Assembly (NCBI GenBank): GCA_025924275.1
Contig: JAICEH010000095.1
Location: forward strand, 1-7,974
Length of the DNA: 7,974 bases
Source of the DNA: Gemmatimonadales bacterium
GTDB lineage: Bacteria; Gemmatimonadota; Gemmatimonadetes; Gemmatimonadales; GWC2-71-9
Reading direction: 5' to 3'
Positions 1 to 5,012 of this stretch are shown here, piece after piece. A program made the position numbers and the translations under genes. The notes beneath the pieces are model-generated. The model was given only the letters and a program-made list of their open reading frames with translations. It was not told where the DNA came from and searched no databases. Position 1 is the first letter of the stretch; the number at the start of each line of letters is the position of its first letter.

Positions 1-1046
1 AGGATCGTCTCGCCGAAGAAGTCCTCCATCCACGACGCGGGATACACGAAGCTGCCGTCCGGCAGGAACGTGCGGTCCTGGATGGCGAGCGGGATCTCGT
101 TCGTCCCGGAGGGCAGGCCCAGGTCTCGCTCGAACGCATCGCGCAGCAGGTAGAAGCCCGCCAGCCCCATCATCACGTTGAGGCGCGTGATGCCGAGCGC
201 GTGATCGTGGTACCAGAGCGTCCCGGCTTCCTGGTTGTTGGGATACACATAGGTTTGCTGCTGCCCCGGCAACATCGTCATCGTCGGATACCCGTCCACT
301 TGAGCGGGGACGTGACCGCCGTGAAGGTGCGCCACGACCCGGGGCGACTGACCCTCTGTATCGGGACCGTGCAGGCACTGATCCACAGGTAGATAGTGGG
401 TCGTCCGTAGCGCCCCGGTCGAGTCGCGCAACTCGGTCCGGACCATCCCGAGCCAGGCCGCGGTGCCCGCACGCGCCAGCTCGACTCCAAAGACCAGGGA
501 GTCGCCCCGCACCTCGGCCGGGAGGGCTCGCGCCGTGACGCCGCCGCTCACGGCCCCCTTCCGGTAGATCAGGGCGATGATGGTCCGCACCTCGAGCGTG
601 AGCCCGATCTTCACCCCGTCGGGCGCGCTGTCGGCGGCCGACGCCGGTGCGGGCGCCTCGCGGGCTGCCACCACCAGCCGGGTCCAGTACTCCCCGTCGG
701 GGAGCTCGGCCGGCGGCCGTGCCAGCAGGCGGATCACCTGCCGCTCGCCGGCGGGCACCGTGGTGCGGCGGGGGAAGGCCTGGATCCAGCCCGCCGCCGA
801 GGGTCGGTCGGCTGCCGGCTCGGGCTCCGTCACCAGGGTCAGCCGCCCCGCGCTGTCGGTGCCGGGGTAGCCGAAGATGGTGGAGACCTCGACCTCGACC
901 GGGCGGGTGCCGGGGTTGAGCAGGATGAGCTGCCCGCTCCGGAGCCGGTGATCGATGTGCACCAGGTGCGGGGCCACGATGATGCCCTGCGCGAGGAGCG
1001 GGGCCGGGGCGCTCACGGCGAGGAAGAGGGCGAGGCGGAGACGCAT
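1..1046 (-). CDS. Chimeric secreted protein: PapD-like fimbrial chaperone N-terminus joined in frame to CotA-like multicopper oxidase (partial, runs off window)
   Basis: The frame is open from the ATG at 1046 to base 1 (348 complete codons, no stop). Residues 1-20 are a signal peptide ending LLAQ. Residues about 21-214 resemble a periplasmic pilus chaperone: an IIVAPHLVHI start, IRLLARPPAELPDGEYWTRL (101-120), and EVRTIIALIYRKG before the second domain. That second domain is cut short after about 30 residues. From about T216 the protein reads as a multicopper oxidase: LPVDQCLHGPD, HLHGG (copper ligands H240, H242), WYHDH (H280, H282), then ALGITRLNV and GLAGFYLLRD. This matches the first cupredoxin domain of CotA/bilirubin oxidase-like enzymes, but about 80-90 usual N-terminal residues are missing. 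The start overlaps the upstream stop codon (TGATG), so translation is coupled to the DUF4402 gene. The C-terminal copper motifs would lie outside the window. Chaperone and oxidase assignments are each firm; whether the join is biological is unknown. Confidence 0.8.
   Translation of the reverse strand, partial: MRLRLALFLAVSAPAPLLAQGIIVAPHLVHIDHRLRSGQLILLNPGTRPVEVEVSTIFGYPGTDSAGRLTLVTEPEPAADRPSAAGWIQAFPRRTTVPAGERQVIRLLARPPAELPDGEYWTRLVVAAREAPAPASAADSAPDGVKIGLTLEVRTIIALIYRKGAVSGGVTARALPAEVRGDSLVFGVELARAGTAAWLGMVRTELRDSTGALRTTHYLPVDQCLHGPDTEGQSPRVVAHLHGGHVPAQVDGYPTMTMLPGQQQTYVYPNNQEAGTLWYHDHALGITRLNVMMGLAGFYLLRDAFERDLGLPSGTNEIPLAIQDRTFLPDGSFVYPASWMEDFFGETI
396..413 (-). other. Junction between chaperone-like and multicopper oxidase-like coding sequence
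   Basis: Read on the minus strand, chaperone-type sequence ends near TELRDSTGALR (to R214), and oxidase-type sequence starts near THYLPVDQ (from T215/T216). No linker, stop or frameshift separates them. The chaperone second domain and the oxidase first domain are both incomplete at this point, which is the pattern expected of a breakpoint rather than of an ordinary domain fusion. The exact breakpoint cannot be fixed to better than a few codons by eye. Confidence 0.6.
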
Positions 1047-1525
1047 CAGACGCCGAGGTGGGCCACGGTGAGGGTCACGGTGGCGGTGTAGTCCCCGCCG
1101 CGCTGGTCGGGAGCGGGCTCGACGGTGCCGCCGAGGAAGAGCCGGCCCTTGCCGTTGGTCGGCAGCCGGAGCGTGAACGGGCTCCGCGGATCCACCGGCT
1201 GTTGGGCGCCGATCGACTCGGTGGCGGAGAAGCCGGCGTCCCCCGCCTCGAACCGGAGGCGAAGCGTGGCCCCACCGGGGCCGCTCATTGCATCGGGCAG
1301 CGCGAACTGGAGCATCAGGTCCACGTCCTTGGCGCCGCGAAGCTCGAACTGGCCGCTCCGCACCGGGTCGGTGCGCAGCGCGTGCAGCGGCACGCCGGCG
1401 AGCACGTCGCCGAAGTTCAGGGGCTGGAGTCCCGAGAGCCGGAGCGGCCGGCCCTGTGCCTGGGCCCTGCCGGCGGAGGCCAGCATCAGGCAGGACAGCA
1501 GGGCGAGGCGCGCGAGGCTGGACAC
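1046..1525 (-). CDS. Secreted DUF4402-like beta-sandwich protein (putative pilus/fibre subunit)
   Basis: This encodes 159 residues from a GTG at 1525, with AAGGGAG four bases upstream. Residues 1-24 form a signal peptide (hydrophobic LARLALLSCLMLASA, cleavage after AQAQ). The mature part has the layout of DUF4402 proteins: LQPLNFGDVLAG (33-44) near the start, alternating hydrophobic strands, then a LFLGGTVEP strand and a closing GDYTATVTLTVAHLGV (144-159). The mature chain has no cysteine. DUF4402 proteins are small exported beta-proteins often found beside PapD-like chaperones, where they are thought to be fibre subunits; the biochemical role is not established. The gene lies 68 bp after a second DUF4402 gene and overlaps the chaperone-like start by one base. 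The same frame stays open upstream to 2497, but codons before the GTG give low-complexity Arg/Gly/Pro sequence, so the GTG with its signal peptide is preferred. Confidence 0.75.
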   Translation of the reverse strand: MSSLARLALLSCLMLASAGRAQAQGRPLRLSGLQPLNFGDVLAGVPLHALRTDPVRSGQFELRGAKDVDLMLQFALPDAMSGPGGATLRLRFEAGDAGFSATESIGAQQPVDPRSPFTLRLPTNGKGRLFLGGTVEPAPDQRGGDYTATVTLTVAHLGV

Positions 1526-1542
1526 GGGGCTCCCTTGCGCGA

Positions 1543-1576
1543 GCCGGCGGCGAGCCCTGTCGGACCCGCCGCCGGC
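1543..1576 (-). terminator. Intercistronic GC stem-loop between the two DUF4402 genes (attenuator or mRNA-stabilising hairpin)
   Basis: Perfect 10-bp inverted repeat: GCCGGCGGCG at 1543-1552 and CGCCGCCGGC at 1567-1576, with a 14-nt loop. On the minus strand it begins 17 bases after the stop of the first DUF4402 gene. No T tract follows, so it is not a textbook intrinsic terminator. In pilus operons such hairpins often protect or partly terminate the major-subunit message, so that the first gene is expressed more than those behind it. That role is inferred. Confidence 0.5.
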
Positions 1577-1593
1577 GTCGCGCCGGAACGCGC

Positions 1594-2103
1594 TCAGAGG
1601 CCGGTATAGGCCGCGTCGAGCGTGATGGTGCCGGTGTACACCCCGGCCGGCAGACCGGCGGCCGCGGTCGCCTGGGCGCCGACGAAGACGCCGAGGTTCC
1701 CGCCCGCGGAGAGGAACGCGTTCGCGCTCGCGCCGTCGGAGCCGCCGGCGATCAGGCTCGCCGAGCCCGCGCGGGTGGCACCCACGTTCACGTTCCACGA
1801 GGCCGCGCCGAGCGTGATCTGGTTGAGCCCGTTGTCGAGCGTCGCCGGGAAGTCGAAGGTGAACTGCACCTCCGCGCCCGGGTCGCCGGCCACCGTGAAC
1901 TCGCCCGAGGTGGCGTCCGCCGGGGCCACGGTCTTGGTGGCGCCGGCCGAGAGGAAGTCGCCGAAGTCGAGGGCGGTGACCCCGGTGACCGTGATGGCGC
2001 CCAGCACCCGGGCGCGAGCCTGGATCGAGCCCGAGGCCGACTGGGCGCTCACGGCGGCCGGGAGGGCCAGCGCGGCGACCGCGAGAAGAAGGAGCTTCCG
2101 CAT
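1594..2103 (-). CDS. Secreted DUF4402 domain protein (putative major fibre subunit)
   Basis: This encodes 169 residues from an ATG at 2103, preceded by GAGG nine bases upstream. Residues 1-21 are a classic signal peptide (MRKLLLLAVAALALPAAVSAQ). The mature chain is rich in Ala, Gly, Thr and Ser, lacks cysteine, and shows the DUF4402 pattern: ITVTGVTALDFGDFLSAG (37-54), SGEFTVAGDPGAEVQFTF (66-83), a Gly/Ala-rich middle (about 110-150), and a terminal LPAGVYTGTITLDAAYTG strand pair (151-168). It is the first gene of the minus-strand operon, followed by a second DUF4402-like gene and a PapD-like chaperone. Position, size and composition suggest the main structural subunit of a surface fibre assembled by that chaperone. 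The family assignment is fairly sure; the fibre role is inference from context. Confidence 0.8.
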   Translation of the reverse strand: MRKLLLLAVAALALPAAVSAQSASGSIQARARVLGAITVTGVTALDFGDFLSAGATKTVAPADATSGEFTVAGDPGAEVQFTFDFPATLDNGLNQITLGAASWNVNVGATRAGSASLIAGGSDGASANAFLSAGGNLGVFVGAQATAAAGLPAGVYTGTITLDAAYTGL

Positions 2104-2469
2104 ACCGTACTACCTCACCGTCAGGGTGGAAGAAGGGACAGGGCCGCCGCATCAGGGATCGCGACTGAGCGAGGCGGGGGGGCAACAGGTGTGCCAACAG
2201 TGGCAGGTGGGCTTTCGCTCGTTGATTTCCGATGCACTTGCCCAGTGACCGGTCGGTCTCAAAGCCATGGCAAGCATGGGGTTCCTGTGTTGGTGCAAGC
2301 GTATCATGTTTGGACGATTCCGGCTCGAATCCCGGTCTCAGCGGAAATCTCCAAGTCATTTTCTGACAATGACTTGCGAATCGTCCCCCGATCGGTCCGC
2401 TCCCTGCGGTCCACTCCGGCGGGTCCGGCGGGCTCGTGGGAATCCGCCGCCCCCCCAGGCGGTGGCGTT
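2104..2469. promoter_or_regulatory. Divergent intergenic region between the DUF4402 operon and the small secreted gene
   Basis: About 366 bp without a supported gene. The part from about 2220 to 2380 is clearly richer in A and T than its surroundings. It carries a 9-bp inverted repeat (2352-2376), the 8-bp palindrome GACCGGTC (2247-2254), an 8-bp direct repeat CGGTCTCA (2254-2261 and 2333-2340), and four copies of GCAAG on the two strands. It must hold the promoter of the minus-strand operon, and perhaps that of the plus-strand gene, but no convincing -35/-10 pair was found on either strand. Confidence 0.5.
2352..2376. repeat. 9-bp inverted repeat, possible operator
   Basis: Arms CAAGTCATT (2352-2360) and AATGACTTG (2368-2376) are perfect reverse complements around a 7-nt spacer TTCTGAC. 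The AT-rich dyad stands out in this GC-rich DNA and lies in the divergent intergenic region. The 16-bp centre-to-centre spacing is compatible with a dimeric regulator, but no known regulator consensus is recognised. No T tract follows on either strand, so a terminator is unlikely. Confidence 0.5.
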
Positions 2470-2793
2470 TTGCAAACTCGATATTCCTTGTCGGCATTCG
2501 CTTCCGGCAGCGGGCTCGGGCTCGCGGCCTGCCTGACCCTGGGTGCAGGCCGCGGGGCCGCCCAGGCCGTGGCCTCGGTGAACGTCACGGCTCGGGTGCT
2601 CCCCCAGGTCGGCTGGGACGCTGCCCGCCGCGTTGCGGGGAGCGCGCCCCTGCCGGGGCTCACCGGCAGCGTGGCGGGTGACTGGCGGCCGGGCGCGCGC
2701 GCGCTCGTCGCCGCCGGCCCCACGCCGGTGGTGATCGGGGTGGCGATTGTCGGGCGTCGGCGCGTGGTCGAGGTGGCAGTGCTCGGGAGCTGA
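2470..2793 (+). CDS. Small secreted protein of unknown function
   Basis: If translation starts at the TTG at 2470, this encodes 107 residues. AGGCGGT lies six bases upstream of that TTG, and no ATG is available in frame. The start gives a signal-peptide-like N-terminus: QTRYS, a hydrophobic run GLGLAACLTLGAG, then cleavage near GAAQA (about residue 33). The mature part opens VASVNVTARVLPQVGW and continues as short beta-prone segments (PVVIGVAIVG, VVEVAVLGS at the end). Codons from about 2515 on end overwhelmingly in G or C, as in the neighbouring real genes. The VNVTARVLP opening resembles the start of other small exported proteins such as the DUF4402 product opposite, but no family is recognised. 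It is transcribed away from the DUF4402 operon. TTG at 2488 is an alternative start, and the whole call is tentative. Confidence 0.5.
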   Translation: MQTRYSLSAFASGSGLGLAACLTLGAGRGAAQAVASVNVTARVLPQVGWDAARRVAGSAPLPGLTGSVAGDWRPGARALVAAGPTPVVIGVAIVGRRRVVEVAVLGS

Positions 2794-2841
2794 GCGCGAG
2801 ATCGGCCCGGGCCCGGCCCTCGCTCGAAGCCCGCCCCGAGG

Positions 2842-2848
2842 TTATCTT
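2842..2848 (+). promoter_or_regulatory. Candidate -10 element of the SRP RNA promoter
   Basis: TTATCTT lies 3-7 bases before the predicted 5' end of the SRP RNA, in otherwise GC-rich sequence. No good -35 hexamer is seen 16-18 bases upstream, so the call rests only on position and AT content. Confidence 0.3.
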
Positions 2849-2850
2849 GC

Positions 2851-2957
2851 GTGCGCCTCAGGTCCGAAGGGCGCTGGCGCGCGAATCGCGTCAGGACCTC
2901 GCCGGTAGCAGCGCTAAGCGATGCCCGGTGTCGCTTCGGGGAGCCTGGGGCACTTTT
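2851..2957 (+). ncRNA. ffs: Signal recognition particle RNA (4.5S-type)
   Basis: This is the RNA scaffold of the signal recognition particle, which binds Ffh and directs membrane and secreted proteins to FtsY and SecYEG. The Ffh-binding core is present: GTCAGG (2890-2895) opposite AGCAGC (2907-2912), then the family-typical GCTAAGCG. The 3' side carries GGTGTCG and GAGCCTGGGGC. The strands pair along a long hairpin: GCCTCAGG (2855-2862) with CCTGGGGC (2944-2951); TCCGAAG (2863-2869) with CTTCGGG (2934-2940); CGCTGG (2872-2877) with CCGGTG (2925-2930, with wobbles); ATCGC (2885-2889) with GCGAT (2918-2922). The apical stem ACC/GGT (2896-2898, 2904-2906) closes a 5-nt loop TCGCC instead of the usual GGAA. 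No Alu-type 5' domain is seen, so it is the short form of about 100 nt. A T-rich tract follows at 2954. The location directly before dnaX also occurs in Firmicutes. Ends are uncertain by a few bases. Confidence 0.88.
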
Positions 2958-2961
2958 CTTT
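2934..2961 (+). terminator. SRP RNA 3' end with T-rich tract
   Basis: The 3' strand of the SRP hairpin is followed at once by TTTTCTTT (2954-2961), the only T-rich run in the neighbourhood. This fits intrinsic termination or processing of the RNA, with the SRP hairpin itself as the stem. Some read-through into dnaX is possible. Confidence 0.5.
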
Positions 2962-2962
2962 G

Positions 2963-2968
2963 TAGATT
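2963..2968 (+). promoter_or_regulatory. Candidate -10 element (TAGATT) immediately before dnaX
   Basis: TAGATT ends six bases before the dnaX ATG, and the bases between (CCCTCC) contain no Shine-Dalgarno sequence. If it is a -10 box, transcription would start at or next to the ATG and give a leaderless dnaX message. The same hexamer lies before ybaB at 4663. There is no matching -35 hexamer at 2940-2945. Confidence 0.35.
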
Positions 2969-2974
2969 CCCTCC

Positions 2975-4657
2975 ATGGCCATCGCTCTCGCCCGCCGGTA
3001 CCGCCCCCGCCGCTTCAGCGACCTCCTGGCGCAGGATCACGTCGCCATGACGCTCCGGGCCGCCGTCGCGCGCGGCCGGGTGGGGCACGGGTATCTCCTC
3101 ACCGGCCCGCGCGGCGTCGGGAAGACCACCGCCGCGCGGGTGCTGGCCATGGCGCTCAACTGCGAGCGCCGCGGCGCGGACGGCGAGCCCTGCGGGGAGT
3201 GCGAGAGCTGCCGGCGCATCTGGGGCGGGGCGGCGAGCCTCGACGTGGTCGAGATCGACGCGGCCAGCAACCGCGGGGTGGACGACGCGCGCGAGCTCCG
3301 CGAGCGGGCGATGTACGCCGCCTCCCAGGCGGACCACCACAAGGTGTACATCGTCGACGAGGCGCACATGCTCACGCGCGAGGCGTGGAATGCGCTCCTC
3401 AAGATCCTGGAGGAGCCGCCCCCCGGGGTCGTCTTCGTCTTCGCCACGACCGAGCCGCAGAAGATCTTCAACACCGCGGCCCCGGTGCTGTCCCGGCTGC
3501 AGCGCTTCGACTTCCGCCGGATGGGCCCGGAGGTGATCCGTGCCCGGCTCGCCGAGGTGCTCGCGGCCGAGGGGATCACCGCGGAGGAGGACGCGCTCCG
3601 CCTCATCGCGCGGCACGCCGACGGGGGGATGCGCGACGCGCTCTCGGTCCTCGACCAGTGCCTCAGCTTCGACGGCGGCACGGTCACCGCCGCCCGGGTG
3701 CGCGAGACCCTGGGCCTGATCGCCGACGAGCTCTACGCCGAGGTGCTCCGGGTGGTGGCCGACCACCGCCCCGCGGCGGTGTTCGACCTCGTGGGCCGGC
3801 TACTCGCGAGCGGGGCGGACCTGTCGACCTTCATGGCGGGGGTGGGGGAGCTGCTGCGCGGCCTGCTCATGCGGCGCCTGGGCATCGAGCCGGAGGGCCT
3901 CACCCAGACGATGCGCGATGCCATCGAGGGGGAACACGCCCGCTTCGAGCCCGGCGACGTGGTGCGGATGCTCCGCCTGCTCGCCGACGAGGAACAGGGC
4001 ATCCGACGGAGCGGCAATCCCCGGCTCGTGGTCGAGACCCTGCTCCTGCGCTGGACCCTGCTGGATCGCACGGTGGACCTCGAGGCGGTGCTGGCGGGCG
4101 GGCCCGCGGCCGGGCGGTTCCGCGGCACGACCTCGGGCCCCGCGACTCCGGGCGCCCCGGCAGGTCCAGCGCCATCCGGATCCGCCGGGCCGGCCGACCC
4201 TCCGAGCCGGCCGGCCGTCGAGCCGCCGGGGCCCTCGGCGGGGCCTCCCGCGGGCTCGGTGGCCTTCACGGTGGACGGGCTCAGGGCCGCCTGGGAGCAG
4301 GCGGTGGAAGCGGGACGGCAGTCGAGCCGCTTCCTCGGGGAGGCGCTGGCGCAGTCGACCCCGGTCGGGGCAAGCCCCCCGGAACTGCTGCTGGAATTGC
4401 GGGACGACAACCACGTCCTCCAGGTGCAGCTCGAACGGCACCGGGGCGTGGTCGAGTCGCTCCTGGGCGAGTGGACGGGACAGCCGGTCCGCCTGGCGAT
4501 CCGCCTGACGGAGCCGGCGCCGGCACTGGCGGATGCGCCCAAGGCCCGCCGGCTGTCGGAGTCGAAGCTCCGGGCCGAGCGTCTGGAGGCCGGCCGGCGG
4601 AAGGACCCGGCCCTGGACGCCGCGGCGGAAGCACTGGACTTGGAAGTGGTGGAATGA
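2975..4657 (+). CDS. dnaX: DNA polymerase III clamp-loader subunit gamma/tau
   Basis: This encodes 560 residues. DnaX is the ATPase of the clamp loader that opens and loads the beta sliding clamp; the tau form also holds the polymerase at the replication fork. The start MAIALARRYRPRRF matches the family. Seen in order: Walker A GPRGVGKT (44-51), four zinc-binding cysteines (C63, C73, C76, C79), DEAH-like VYIVDEAH (124-131), sensor 1 FATTE (156-160), arginine-finger motif SRLQ (173-176, usually SRCQ), sensor 2 GGMRDALS (217-224), the helical collar domain (about 245-372), a Pro/Ala/Gly-rich linker (about 376-428), and a C-terminal domain (429-512) with a charged tail. The length resembles B. 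subtilis DnaX (about 563) more than E. coli tau (643). No A-rich slippery sequence is present, so a short gamma form made by frameshifting is not apparent. The ATG lacks a Shine-Dalgarno sequence. The gene follows ffs and precedes ybaB and recR, a widely conserved order. Confidence 0.97.
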   Translation: MAIALARRYRPRRFSDLLAQDHVAMTLRAAVARGRVGHGYLLTGPRGVGKTTAARVLAMALNCERRGADGEPCGECESCRRIWGGAASLDVVEIDAASNRGVDDARELRERAMYAASQADHHKVYIVDEAHMLTREAWNALLKILEEPPPGVVFVFATTEPQKIFNTAAPVLSRLQRFDFRRMGPEVIRARLAEVLAAEGITAEEDALRLIARHADGGMRDALSVLDQCLSFDGGTVTAARVRETLGLIADELYAEVLRVVADHRPAAVFDLVGRLLASGADLSTFMAGVGELLRGLLMRRLGIEPEGLTQTMRDAIEGEHARFEPGDVVRMLRLLADEEQGIRRSGNPRLVVETLLLRWTLLDRTVDLEAVLAGGPAAGRFRGTTSGPATPGAPAGPAPSGSAGPADPPSRPAVEPPGPSAGPPAGSVAFTVDGLRAAWEQAVEAGRQSSRFLGEALAQSTPVGASPPELLLELRDDNHVLQVQLERHRGVVESLLGEWTGQPVRLAIRLTEPAPALADAPKARRLSESKLRAERLEAGRRKDPALDAAAEALDLEVVE

Positions 4658-4668
4658 GGGCCTAGATT
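4640..4668 (+). promoter_or_regulatory. Candidate ybaB-recR promoter inside the dnaX 3' end
   Basis: TTGGAA (4640-4645), a 17-base spacer, then TAGATT (4663-4668). This is a good sigma-70-type layout with four of six consensus bases at -35 and four of six at -10. It would start transcription near 4675, about 28 bases before the ybaB ATG, and would let ybaB and the downstream genes be transcribed without dnaX. It overlaps the last codons of dnaX. Confidence 0.5.
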
Positions 4669-4702
4669 TCGGGCATACAGCAACTTACGCGGTTTCGGGG
4701 GA

Positions 4703-5008
4703 ATGGCGGACCTACAGCAGCTACTTCAGCTCGGCCAGCAGATGCAGGGCCGGCTACAGCAGATCCAGACCGACCTCGCCGGGCGCCTGGTCGAGGCGGC
4801 ATCCGGCGGTGGGCTGGTCCGGGTCACGGTGGACGGCCGGGGCACGCTCCGCTCGGTCCAGATCGACCCGGCAGCGTTCGAGGGCCGGGACGCGGAGCTC
4901 CTCGCGGACCTGGTGCATTCGGCGGTGGCGGAGGCCCAGCGGCGCGCAGGCGAGCTCCTCCAGCACGAGATTCGCAACGTCGGTCCCTTGGGCAGCCTCC
5001 CGCTCTGA
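4703..5008 (+). CDS. ybaB: YbaB/EbfC family nucleoid-associated DNA-binding protein
   Basis: This encodes 101 residues, typical for the family (about 100-110). YbaB/EbfC proteins are small dimeric DNA-binding, nucleoid-associated proteins with a tweezer-like fold. The Gln-rich N-terminal helix LQQLLQLGQQMQGRLQQIQ (4-22) replaces the Met/Gln-rich helix of relatives. It is followed by the conserved core EAASGGGLVRVTVDGRGTLRSVQID (31-55) and a C-terminal helix (about 63-92). A G-rich GGGGGA directly touches the ATG at 4703, so ribosome-binding spacing is poor, but family alignment supports this start. It sits between dnaX and recR, its usual place in many bacteria, and recR begins four bases after its stop. 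Confidence 0.93.
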   Translation: MADLQQLLQLGQQMQGRLQQIQTDLAGRLVEAASGGGLVRVTVDGRGTLRSVQIDPAAFEGRDAELLADLVHSAVAEAQRRAGELLQHEIRNVGPLGSLPL

Positions 5009-5012
5009 GCCG

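Noticed and set aside
2161..2220. Short inverted repeats (GAGCGA/TCGCTC and TGCCA/TGGCA)
   Set aside because: Arms of only five or six bases with no T tract; expected by chance in sequence of this composition.
2247..2300. Cyclic di-GMP riboswitch-like CAAAGCC motif
   Set aside because: The other conserved parts of that riboswitch (GGCAAA and the second-stem tetraloop receptor) are not seen, and no downstream gene start fits.
2311..2345. tRNA or tmRNA 3'-end resemblance (GGACG followed by a CTCGAAT loop and CCCGG), possible attachment site
   Set aside because: The T-arm stem is imperfect, no matching 5' acceptor strand is found upstream, no CCA follows, and no integrase or tmRNA tag region is present.
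1046..2497. A 483-codon minus-strand frame covering the second DUF4402 gene
   Set aside because: Only its last 159 codons look like protein. The upstream part is low-complexity Arg/Gly/Pro and overlaps the first DUF4402 gene in another frame.
1288..2793. A 501-codon plus-strand frame opposite the DUF4402 genes
   Set aside because: Most of it is the antisense shadow of two well-supported secreted proteins. Only the last part (from about 2470) looks coding and is annotated separately.
3620..3851. G-run frameshift site in dnaX that could give a gamma form
   Set aside because: The G runs are not the A-rich slippery heptamers known for dnaX, no stimulatory Shine-Dalgarno/hairpin pair was seen, and high GC alone explains them.
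2851..4665. A 604-codon plus-strand frame over ffs and dnaX
   Set aside because: Out of frame with dnaX and extremely Arg/Gly/Pro-rich, as expected for a shifted frame in GC-rich DNA.
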